Part shown: in pieces, positions 10,028 to 18,392 of the stretch
Position numbering within the stretch: position 1 is the first letter of the stretch
Layout of the letters: every line of letters begins with the position of its first letter
NCBI GenBank assembly: GCA_030407315.1
Contig: JALQPE010000894.1
Location: 1-32,951, forward strand
DNA: 32,951 bases
Origin: Asparagopsis taxiformis
Taxonomy: Eukaryota > Rhodophyta > Florideophyceae > Bonnemaisoniales > Bonnemaisoniaceae
Direction of reading: 5' to 3'
Notes under the pieces: generated by a model
What the model saw: only the letters and a program-made list of their open reading frames with translations
What the model was told of the DNA's origin: nothing
Databases searched by the model: none
Program-made: the position numbers and the translations under genes

Positions 10028-13000
10028 TCATGCAGCCCTCGGTGGAAATCCGTCTCGCCTACATAGTGCATATATCTCTCCACCCTCCAGCAGTCCGGGT
10101 CCGTGCCTTACCTCCCTCATGTTCTCATCATATTCGCATACACTCCCATTGCAATAGTGCATACCAAACACCTCAGTGACTCCCTCACTCATCTCCACAA
10201 TTACTGTTCGTCGCCTCTCTTCGACCTTGAACACTCCTTCATCAGTTTTTTGCAAACCCAGGCAAACTCCATAAGCTGTACCTTGCTCATCTCTCGCACT
10301 CTCGTTCCTCAGGATAAAGAACGCTAGAACAATAAAAAACCGCGGTTCATAATTAATTCTTCCCCGCATTATCTCTGATGTGAGACGAGACGCCGGGTAC
10401 AGAATCGCTTGTGAAGTTGCACCATCCTCACATTTCATCTGTTCAGGGCAAACAGCATGGATGATAGCTCCTGATTCTAGAGAGCCAGACCTCTGCACTG
10501 TTTTCCTTCCCCACTCTGTCGTAGTGCTTCTAGAAACTCTTCTCACCCATTCGGCATACTTTCCACACCCGCTTGTTCCGCTTCCGTACCTTTCGGTAAA
10601 GAACCGTTTGAAAACACCTACAGCACCCTCTGCCATATCACATTTTCCATTCATGTACTCCTTGACCTCGTCAATAGATATACCTCCATGCCCTCTCCAC
10701 GTCACAATTTCACCATCCGCCGACAATATCTTTCCTCGACGCTGGGAGAGAAGCTGGAGAACCGGTTCCTGGAAGCAGTTTTTCACTACCTCGTCTTCCA
10801 CATCTATTTCTCTCCCTAGCTCCTGTGAAAGAACGTTGACCATTTGAGAGCATTCGGACGAGGACCAATGTTGTGGCTCCATGCCGATTTCGCGCAAAAC
10901 AATGGCCACTCTCGTCTGCCAGTCATCCGCAAGAACTAATTCCAGCGCTGAAAGCTGTTCGCTTTGGTGATTGGACATTCTCACACCTTTCTTCAGCGGC
11001 TGATGCATCCGTTCGAATATAAGCTCCTGCACGTGCTTCACAGAGCCGTAGGCAGGAAGCGTATGAACACAAAACTCGACAAGACGATGAACATTAGGCT
11101 TGTCCAAATGTGCTCCTGCTCCCTTCACTTTCCGACAATACTCATTCAACGTCTCCACGTAGTCTACAGTTCTTCCCAGAATGTATTCATTCCTGCCACC
11201 TTCTCCGTCAGCCGTCTCTACTTCATGGGGACCGTCTTTCCACCATACGGGCATGAAACTAATACACGAAACCAGCTTCTGAAACATCACTACTAGTTTG
11301 ACGGCCCCATCAAATTTTTCACGATGACCTTCCCCTTTCCCATCCATCATTCGAGCTGCGTTTTCGAATGCCATAGGTGCTATCAGAAGCACACTGAATA
11401 TGTCACTCATGTTCATGGAAAGCAGATTGTTGGTTCCAAATAAACGGTTCTGCCTTCCCATCCTGAACTTCTTCAGAGCGCCCAGAATTTGCAATTCAGC
11501 TACCTCTCGAATTCGTGGGCTGGCAGCTGAAATACAAGCGTTCAGTACATCTTGTGCCAGTCCAGACAATAGATGGTCAGGTGCTATCACTGCGGAACGG
11601 TACGGGTCAAAAATTGCTGGGACAACTGAAACTCCGTTTTCCGTCTTCGGTACTTCTTCCTGCACTGCTTCCAAGGAAGTGCTCAGGACATGAAATGGTA
11701 AATCTTCCCCTTCTTCTGCAGCCAGTCCGAGAGTGCGAAGCTGGGTTTCTGTGGCATCCTTACGTGTCGATGCATTCCGATACTTGCTCCTGGCATGCGT
11801 CGATGTTTGCCCGTTCACTACCGAAGTGTATGCATTCTTCGTGCCACCAGTACTGCTCAGGTCATATTTGCGGAAACTGCAGATGTGGCACGGAGAGTTT
11901 GATGTGTGTCCAAGAACATCCAGGGTATGTGAAACTGCAGGATAGTCTCCAATGCTCCCCACTGGGTCTAGAAATACCACAATATCTTCTCCCTCTGCAT
12001 TTTTCGTTGGGAAACCCTCTGTGCTTCCTCGCACTATATCTTGAACGATATATCGCAATACACAATTTGTGGACACTCCCGGAGGTGGCAAACCAATCAC
12101 TCGAACCGCTTGGTAGCTTCCCCTTTTCCGAGGCGGTAGATTGAGAGGTAACATATAGCATCCACCAAAACTTCCCTTCCTGCTTGTGAATGGTTCAAAG
12201 TCATCCGTGTAAAGGAGAAATCGGTAAACAAAGTAGTTTCGACCATCCTCCAGCTTTCCCCAACATGGTGCATCTTCTCGCGGAGACGCTGGGTGCCATT
12301 GCGACCTGTGGTCTCCGAAACCATCCGAGAACACCCCTGAAACACGAATTTCTTCATAGTTGGGGCTTCCTAGTCTATCGGGCGGGTTTCTGGCTTCAGC
12401 AAAGCTCGCGCCCGGTGAAAAGCAAAGTAACATGGTGGATGCTTCTCCGACCTGCTCTTTCAAATACCTGTTCACCAATACGACGTGTGGAACAATATCA
12501 CCCTCTTCCATTCCAATTGGTAATAGAACGGTTATCACGTCCCCAGCTCGTGTTCCTTTTCCCTTGGCTCCTGCTCCGATTACACATTGCGATATCGCTC
12601 GCAGAGCATGCTGCCTCTCCCATTCCAATAGATGTGACATTCGCGGCTGCAGATATTTTTCGACATGCACATCATGCTCACCGTCGTGTCGAGCCTCATA
12701 GGTAACTATGGTCCTAGCATGAAGTTCCCACAACGACGTAACCGCCACTCTTCTCCTCTTCGGTTTCCCACCATCTCTGTCATTCTTCCTGAACCCTTTT
12801 GCTCTTTCGATGACGGCAACCTGACGAGCTCCTGGATGACATCGGATTCGAATTGCTGTTCCATCAGGTACATAAATGTGCTTCAAACCCTTTTTCCCAT
12901 CGCTGTCAATGGGAACAACTGCTGTGCGAACGAATGGGTCGCTCAAAACACCCCTCCTGCACTTTGCAATGAACGAATCTTCAATGCTGCACTCTGCGGT

Positions 13001-13831
13001 TGATTTTTCTCCTTCCGAGCTTCGATTGTTCGCATCACTGCGGAATGCTTTAAAGATTGGTCGAGTCTGGACATCTTTCAGAGCCCATGTGCTTGGGAGT
13101 ACAATACGAACTTTCGCCATTCCTCCACAATTGTCTCTGTCATCTGTTGTTCCACGGGTTCCTACTGCACCTCGATGCTGTGCAGCTCTTGCTCCGCTCT
13201 TTCGAAGGTCTATCGGAAACTCGATGTCACAGCTCTTTGCATAGCAGTGTTTCCTCAAGAATGGTAGTATCTTCTGTCGCATCACAGAGTCCGACGGGAC
13301 GTGCTCACTTGGATCTCTGCGGAAATTCATTCCGAACAGGGTACCTTCATAGTGGGCTCTTGTCATTCTTTGAGTTCCACTCAGCTGAAGAGCCCCATAC
13401 ATCGCAGGCCATTGTAGTAATGCCTTGAAATCACCACATGCTTCATCCCCAGCATTTCGGTCTATCGGGCCTCCAGTTGAAATGGAATCAGAACCTCGTC
13501 CGGTTGCTTCTTCCGATTCCATTAGCGTGCTCGATGCTACGTAGATGTCACTTCCAGCTTCATCGTTGTTGCTGTACACATCAATACAACCTTCTATTGT
13601 GTCACCCATAGGGATTGGGGACTCCAATAGGTCATCTGTGGTACACTCACGTCGTAGCTCATTACCTCTCGGGATTTCTTTGTTCATGCAGGCTGCATCA
13701 CTGCTGCGGATTTCTCCCTGCAGTTTCCCAGGAAGCTGTTTACTGGGACTGGCCACATTGAGTGAATCGAATCTCGCCTTTGTCCTACGACTTGTGGTTT
13801 TCTTTCGAATAGGAGTCCGTCTCGGAGCCAT
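10028..13831 (-). CDS. CACTA/Plavaka-like DDE transposase, intact
   Basis: This is an uninterrupted 1267-residue frame. It should excise and integrate DNA copies of its element in the nucleus. The centre matches the conserved core of CACTA-superfamily (Tnp2/Plavaka-like) transposases. RFLLYTDDFEPF (537-548) gives the first Asp, followed by a Gly-rich strand and VRVIGLPPPG. GDYPA (628-632) gives the second Asp. GHTSNSPCHICSFRK, with C648 and C651, is the usual zinc-knuckle-like CxxC. LIFERMHQPLK, with E940, is the likely third acidic residue after an H-rich helix. The first 130 residues are basic then acidic and look disordered; the N-terminal MAPRRTPIRKK could be a nuclear signal. The last 120 residues form an extra domain I do not recognise. 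Lack of any frameshift, unlike every other transposase here, suggests recent activity. Terminal inverted repeats were not identified with confidence. Confidence 0.82.
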   Translation of the reverse strand: MAPRRTPIRKKTTSRRTKARFDSLNVASPSKQLPGKLQGEIRSSDAACMNKEIPRGNELRRECTTDDLLESPIPMGDTIEGCIDVYSNNDEAGSDIYVASSTLMESEEATGRGSDSISTGGPIDRNAGDEACGDFKALLQWPAMYGALQLSGTQRMTRAHYEGTLFGMNFRRDPSEHVPSDSVMRQKILPFLRKHCYAKSCDIEFPIDLRKSGARAAQHRGAVGTRGTTDDRDNCGGMAKVRIVLPSTWALKDVQTRPIFKAFRSDANNRSSEGEKSTAECSIEDSFIAKCRRGVLSDPFVRTAVVPIDSDGKKGLKHIYVPDGTAIRIRCHPGARQVAVIERAKGFRKNDRDGGKPKRRRVAVTSLWELHARTIVTYEARHDGEHDVHVEKYLQPRMSHLLEWERQHALRAISQCVIGAGAKGKGTRAGDVITVLLPIGMEEGDIVPHVVLVNRYLKEQVGEASTMLLCFSPGASFAEARNPPDRLGSPNYEEIRVSGVFSDGFGDHRSQWHPASPREDAPCWGKLEDGRNYFVYRFLLYTDDFEPFTSRKGSFGGCYMLPLNLPPRKRGSYQAVRVIGLPPPGVSTNCVLRYIVQDIVRGSTEGFPTKNAEGEDIVVFLDPVGSIGDYPAVSHTLDVLGHTSNSPCHICSFRKYDLSSTGGTKNAYTSVVNGQTSTHARSKYRNASTRKDATETQLRTLGLAAEEGEDLPFHVLSTSLEAVQEEVPKTENGVSVVPAIFDPYRSAVIAPDHLLSGLAQDVLNACISAASPRIREVAELQILGALKKFRMGRQNRLFGTNNLLSMNMSDIFSVLLIAPMAFENAARMMDGKGEGHREKFDGAVKLVVMFQKLVSCISFMPVWWKDGPHEVETADGEGGRNEYILGRTVDYVETLNEYCRKVKGAGAHLDKPNVHRLVEFCVHTLPAYGSVKHVQELIFERMHQPLKKGVRMSNHQSEQLSALELVLADDWQTRVAIVLREIGMEPQHWSSSECSQMVNVLSQELGREIDVEDEVVKNCFQEPVLQLLSQRRGKILSADGEIVTWRGHGGISIDEVKEYMNGKCDMAEGAVGVFKRFFTERYGSGTSGCGKYAEWVRRVSRSTTTEWGRKTVQRSGSLESGAIIHAVCPEQMKCEDGATSQAILYPASRLTSEIMRGRINYEPRFFIVLAFFILRNESARDEQGTAYGVCLGLQKTDEGVFKVEERRRTVIVEMSEGVTEVFGMHYCNGSVCEYDENMREVRHGPGLLEGGEIYALCRRDGFPPRAA

Positions 13832-14791
13832 CTTGATGTTTTTGTTCTTTTCTTCTTCGCTCAGTTTTGTGGCATAGAATACAACTCTAAACTTCTATGA
13901 CATGACTACTATCTCAATACAGTACTACTACTTTTAACCGTTACGAAACCTTTCCAGGCTTTCATTCGATCCAATGAACTGGTTCACCACAATGCTTTGC
14001 CCTATGCTCATTGCTTTATGCACATTGATTGCTATTTCATCCGGACTCAACATCGTTTTGCTATCTTGTATCGCATCCCCTAACCACAAACCCAGCCAAG
14101 ATGTATCCATTTCCGGAAAACGGCCGTTTATTTCGCAGTGATGCTCTAGGCACTAATACTGAATCTGATTTTCTCATACACGTACTTCCTACTCGTATAC
14201 TCTACCATTTTCGGCCCTATTTACAAGTTGAAAGCACAATCTCTCGTTGAATCGTACTCGGTGTGATATCTTAAATTAGCATAAATTTATATATTGCAAT
14301 GCAGATTCACTGCTCGCTTGCAACATGAAAATTATAAAATTTCTCCCACACTGCTGTTTCCTAGCCGCCCACATCCACGTGGCCCGCTTTGACTGCCTGC
14401 CAAGTGTGCTCAGAGCATGCAATGACGTCATCGATATATACCGTCCAAATCATCACTGGAAGCGCGGACTCCTCGTCCAGGAAAGTGCGCCATTTTTCCT
14501 ACTCCTCGCCTCCCCCTTTCCAGTAGGCCCCATATGCTAGTGTTTTTCCTATATTTCTGTAGTGATGACGTCATTATAGACTAGAGAAGGCGGTAGAAGA
14601 TACAATAATTTTGCGCCTGTTCTGCCAGGTCATGTGCTTCAAAGCGTAATTCGCACCCTAGGTATCGTTTTTCTGGGCCTCCCATCGCACCGCTCCGTTT
14701 CAAATTCATCCCTCTATTGTTCTCCTACACGTCATTTCCGCCCGCAGAGTGCTACTTAAACGACAGATTCTGGAAATCCCTGTTTCCATCT
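13832..14791. other. Region upstream of the intact transposase, no gene seen
   Basis: About 960 bp with only short frames. It contains two TGACGTCA octamers (near 14423 and 14565) and AT-rich blocks. I could not find an inverted repeat matching the far side of the transposase gene, so the element's right end is not located. Confidence 0.45.
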
Positions 14792-14930
14792 TCATATCCG
14801 TCGGAAACAAAGCAACAACTCTGGCTGTGGAAGCAGTATAGATCATCTATACTGCTTCCAAAGCGTAAGTTGTAGATCATCAATACTGCTTCCAGAGCCA
14901 AAGTTGTTGCTTTGTCTCCGACAGATATGA
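14792..14930. repeat. 139-bp foldback (MITE-like) repeat
   Basis: A 48-bp left arm (14792-14839, beginning TCATATCCGTCGG) is the complement of the right arm (14883-14930, ending CCGACAGATATGA) with four mismatches. The loop carries a further inverted copy of GGAAGCAGTAT. This could be a small MITE or a hairpin terminus of a larger element. The open frame on its minus strand (14752-15033) is a by-product. Confidence 0.85.
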
Positions 14931-15632
14931 ACCATGATGGTACGTTTCCACAACTCACGCCACTAACCCAGTTTTCTATTCGTTTTCTCTTTCTCAGGTT
15001 TCCAGTCGGTGAGTGTTCCACTTCTACTTTCATTTATCTTTCTCTCTTACCACTTCTCCACTACTTTTCTTTTCTGCCTGTGAGTACATATCTCAATTTG
15101 GGATGCAATGGTATTTGTTAAGGTACGTTAGTCTCCTAATCACCATCAATTTCCCTCTCCAATTCAACGTCACTAACTTGTTTCCTTTCTCTACATCATT
15201 TTTTCTTCTTCTCTTCATTTCCTAGCTTATTCATGCAGCTCAATCAGTTGATAGATTTCTAGACTTTTCTAGTAGTTTTAGTTTTACTCGTCGGAATAGT
15301 GTTAGTTGTAGTAGCATTTTTAACATAGGGATTGTTTATTCTCAATGTAGCCTGCGCAAATAAACAAATCCAGAGTGAAGCTTCCCATATCGCACCCTCT
15401 TAGATTGCTACCTATCCTACCGCGTATACCTCTCGCTAGCTCATAGTCACTACGAAATAAAAATTCCTAGCCGTACTATTCTGTCCATTCCCATATGAAT
15501 ACCGTCCATGCCCCATCCTCATAGCGCTAGAACTGCCTTCCTCTACCCCAGAAAGATGCCCACGACAGCGTGACGCTCCATCTCATCCACCACTCCCAGA
15601 CACCGAATTTTACTATATCAGGACACTACTTT
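14931..15632. other. Pyrimidine-rich intergenic stretch, no gene seen
   Basis: About 700 bp rich in CTTTTC/TTCTTC runs with short frames only. No domain, tRNA or clear repeat was recognised. Confidence 0.45.
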
Positions 15633-16267
15633 TACTGTCTCCAGGTGCTGCCCAGGGCAGCACGAAATACTGTCTCCAGGTGCTGCCCAGGGCAGCACGA
15701 AATACTGTCTCCAGGTGCTGCCCAGGGCAGCACGAAATACTGTCTACAGGTGCTGCCCAGGGCAGCACAAAGTACTGTCTACAGGTGCTGCCCAGGGCAG
15801 CACAAAGTACAGTACTGTCTACAGGTGCTGCCCAGGGCAGCACAAAGTACTGTCTACAGGTGCTGCCCAGGGCAGCACAAAGTACTGTCTACAGGTGCTG
15901 CCCAGGGCAGCACAAAGTACTGTCTACAGGTGCTGCCCAGGGCAGCACAAAGTACTGTCTACAGGTGCTGCCCAGGGCAGCACAAAGTACTGTCTACAGG
16001 TGCTGCCCAGGGCAGCACAAAGTACTGTCTACAGGTACTGCCCAGGGCAGCACAAAGTACTGTCTACAGGTACTGCCCAGGACAGTGAAAATCACTGTCT
16101 CCAGGTACTGCCCAGGACAGTGAAAATCACTGTCTCCAGGTATTGCCCAGGACAGTGAAAATCACTGTCTCCAGGTACTGCCCAGGACAGTGAAAATCAC
16201 TGTCTCCAGGTACTGCCCAGGACAGTGAAAATCACTGTCTCCAGGTACTGCCCAGGACAGTGCACCG
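15633..16267. repeat. 35-bp hairpin minisatellite, 18 copies
   Basis: Units start every 35 bp from 15633, with one 5-bp insertion at 15808-15812. The first 12 or so share TACTGTCT(A/C)CAGGTGC followed by TGCCCAGGGCAGCAC, and contain the near-perfect palindrome GTGCTGCCCAGGGCAGCAC. From about 16030 a second subtype takes over, with GTACTGCCCAGGACAGTGA. Long open frames cross the array on both strands because one unit contains no stop in several frames. They are not genes. Confidence 0.95.
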
Positions 16268-16620
16268 TGTTGGTTCCATCTATTGTCCCAGGCAGCGTAT
16301 TTCACTATCCGGCCATGTTGCCTTGGCCAATACAAAACACTATCCGCCAACACTGCCCAGTACAGTAAATTACATCATATCCAACTATTGAATAAATCAT
16401 TAATTTTTACTGTCTCCATTCACTGCCTCAGACAGTACTGTGAGACAGTGTTTTTTACTGTCTGCAGACAGTGTTCCGTACTGTCTGCCAGACAGTGCAA
16501 ATCACTGTCTCCAAGTGTGGCATTAATTTTCATTTGCCGCATAGTGATTTTTACTGTCTCAGACAGTAAAAATCACTGTCTCGCAGTACTGTCTGAGGCC
16601 CCCTTTTCAACACCGTAGTG
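16268..16620. repeat. Scattered ACTGTCT / AGACAGT palindromes next to the minisatellite
   Basis: The ACTGTCT core of the minisatellite continues irregularly, often as back-to-back inverted pairs such as ACTGTCTGCAGACAGT (near 16455) and ACTGTCTCAGACAGT (near 16553). There is no fixed period. It ends where the 87-bp repeat begins at 16621. It may be the subterminal zone of a transposon whose other parts are lost. Confidence 0.7.
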
Positions 16621-16707
16621 GCTCTCACTCGTGAGTTCGAAGCCTTATCCCTATCCTCTAATCCTCCTCGGAGGTATAATCCATCCACAAGGGCTAAGGT
16701 CCTACAG
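16621..16707 (-). repeat. 87-bp dispersed repeat, copy 1, joined to the broken mariner
   Basis: On the minus strand it runs from TGTAGGACCTTAGCCC to CACGAGTGAGAGC and is about 93% identical by eye to 29129-29214 on the plus strand. It begins directly after the Asp codon of the mariner motif SPD. A GTTCGAAGCC-like string on the plus strand resembles a pol III B box, but no good A box or tRNA fold is seen. Confidence 0.8.
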
Positions 16708-17494
16708 TCTGGACTTTTTGCTGGCCACTCCAATACATCCACATCATTATCCGAAAGCCAACGTTTTGTCTCATTTGACCTGTGGACACTAGCACCATCA
16801 TGAACCAACTTCCAATTATTTTGATGATGCTTCCGTGCAAACGGTAGGAGAGTTTCGTTAAGTGTTTGGCAATACCGTGCAGAGTCTACATTACCGTCTA
16901 AAATGTCAAGGTCAGACAAATCTTTGTAAGAAACTGCTCCCCAAATCATCAGAGATTTCCCTCCCTGCTGTCGCTTCGAAAATATCGCAGGCTCCTTCCT
17001 CAAGTCATGCCAGTAGCATGCTAGGCCATCAGGGCCGTCAAGATTAAACTTTTTTCATCTGTGAAGATGTGTCGACGCCAAACTGTACCCGACTCCAAAT
17101 GATGCCTTGCCCATTCTAGCCTCATTTCTTTATGTCTTTTAAGCATGAAGCAGGCCTTTTTCATTCTCTCGTACCTCAAGTATGGTACCGCGCTTAGTAT
17201 CTGCTGGACTCTTCGCACGCCTATGTCCAGTTTGAAATGTTTTTTCAGTTCGGCAGCACTCATTTCACCCTTACAAGCTTCACGTAATAAAGCTCTTTTA
17301 GCAGCATCGGTAACCTTTTTGTTCCTAGCCACCCATTTGCGTTGTTGAGATACTTTCGGACGGGCTAAAAACTTTTGCACGGTACTCCTGCAGCGTCCAA
17401 TCTCAGATGCAATCTCACCATGGCTCATTCCGTGGTGATGGTGAGCCACTATTGCAGCCTTCTCAGCATCATTCAGTTGACGCCCACGCGGCAT
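16708..17494 (-). pseudogene. Tc1/mariner transposase, frameshifted and 3'-truncated
   Basis: The start at 17494 gives MPRGRQLNDAEKAAI, a Tc1-type N-terminus, followed by the paired helix-turn-helix region (GMSHGEIASEIGRCRSTVQKFL is the first unit). The catalytic domain shows FTDEK. A single missing base in a T-run at 17050-17055 (plus strand) then breaks the frame; FNLDGPDG and the following Tc1 block are readable in the next frame. The second Asp lies in HDGASVH and the third in WPAKSPD, where the gene stops being mariner-like at 16708. The usual NPIEN tail is absent and is replaced by the 87-bp repeat. The transposase cannot be functional as written. Confidence 0.9.
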
Positions 17495-17806
17495 TTGGGG
17501 TTTTCGTAATGCTATTGCAACAGTTGGATTCCAAAGGAAACAGTGCAAGCATTATATGTGCAAAGTTTGGGAGGTTGAAGCTGACATTTTGGTGAGCTTT
17601 AGGATCCACAATGGTTTGTGTCTGTATAAGATTTCGCGCCGACAATAAAATTTCGCACCAATATTGGCACATAGATGGATAATGAGGGGCGCCGCAATGA
17701 ATCCGTTGCATGCATTTTATTCTGACCGTTATGGGGAAGGGAACCATGCACTGTGCTTTGTTGAAGCGGAACGAATCAGTGCAATTGCCATGGTCATGAG
17801 TGGTGT

Positions 17807-17830
17807 GACATTAAAATTTCGCGCACTGTA
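17807..17830 (-). repeat. Remaining terminal inverted repeat of the mariner element
   Basis: Read on the minus strand this is TA followed by CAGTGCGCGAAATTTTAATG, a typical Tc1/mariner end with its TA target. It lies about 310 bp before the transposase ATG. Shorter related strings (AAGATTTCGCGCC, AAAATTTCGCACC) at about 17630-17660 suggest internal direct repeats. The partner end is lost with the 3' truncation. Confidence 0.72.
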
Positions 17831-18392
17831 GTTTCAAATTTTAAAAAAACCTAAGCTTTTCATCTCAATATTACCAACAAAGTATGTAATGTTGAAAACC
17901 AGTCGTGACTGTCATTCAAAACACGACAGTCATCAGTTCTTTCGTGCTAAACTGTCGAACAATGGAAATTTTACATCTTGTTTCTCCCTATCCAAGACGT
18001 ACATCGACGAACTTCAATCATTCTTTGGATACTTCACTTCACCCACAACATCTATATCTTTTCTATGCAATGTAAGACTCCATTTACAACAATTTAGACA
18101 GTACTTCCTACCTCCGTTATCGACACTACAATTGCTTCACAGAAATCAGGACGGAAGCAGAGTTGTTCTGCTATGGAGCTCCGTTATACAGAGTATGATT
18201 TAGAAAAGCCCTACGAGTCTTCCTACTTGCAAAATGCAAAAAACCCTTAGGCGACAGCCTCAACAAGTCATCATTTAAACACTGGATTTCCATAAGTCTT
18301 CGATTCATACAATTTAAATTTGAGAATGATGACAAAAGAGATTCCGATCATCGCTGGAACTACAAAGTAAAAAGCTCACTACCTTCTAGAAT
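17831..18392. other. AT-rich spacer between mariner and DDE transposase remnants
   Basis: About 560 bp. A short imperfect inverted pair (GTCGTGACTGTCATT against ACACGACAGTCAT) lies near 17902-17935. No gene was recognised. Part may be the 3' flank or terminal region of the DDE element that follows. Confidence 0.45.

Noticed and set aside
14423..14572. Two TGACGTCA octamers as regulatory sites
   Set aside because: Short palindromes of this kind can occur by chance and nothing else in the region marks a promoter.
14752..15033. 93-codon minus-strand frame
   Set aside because: Half of it is the foldback at 14792-14930 read through; no independent coding evidence.
15570..16158. Repeat proteins encoded by the minisatellite (CCPGQHKVLSTGAAQ-type)
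   Set aside because: The 35-bp unit is not a multiple of three and several frames on both strands are open at once; openness follows from the unit sequence and not from coding.
15633..16267. CRISPR array
   Set aside because: Regular 35-bp periodicity but no unique spacers; units are directly adjacent and the context is eukaryotic.
16621..16707. tRNA gene or SINE head
   Set aside because: GTTCGAAGCC resembles a B box, but neighbouring bases do not form a T stem and no A box lies at suitable spacing. Kept only as a dispersed repeat.
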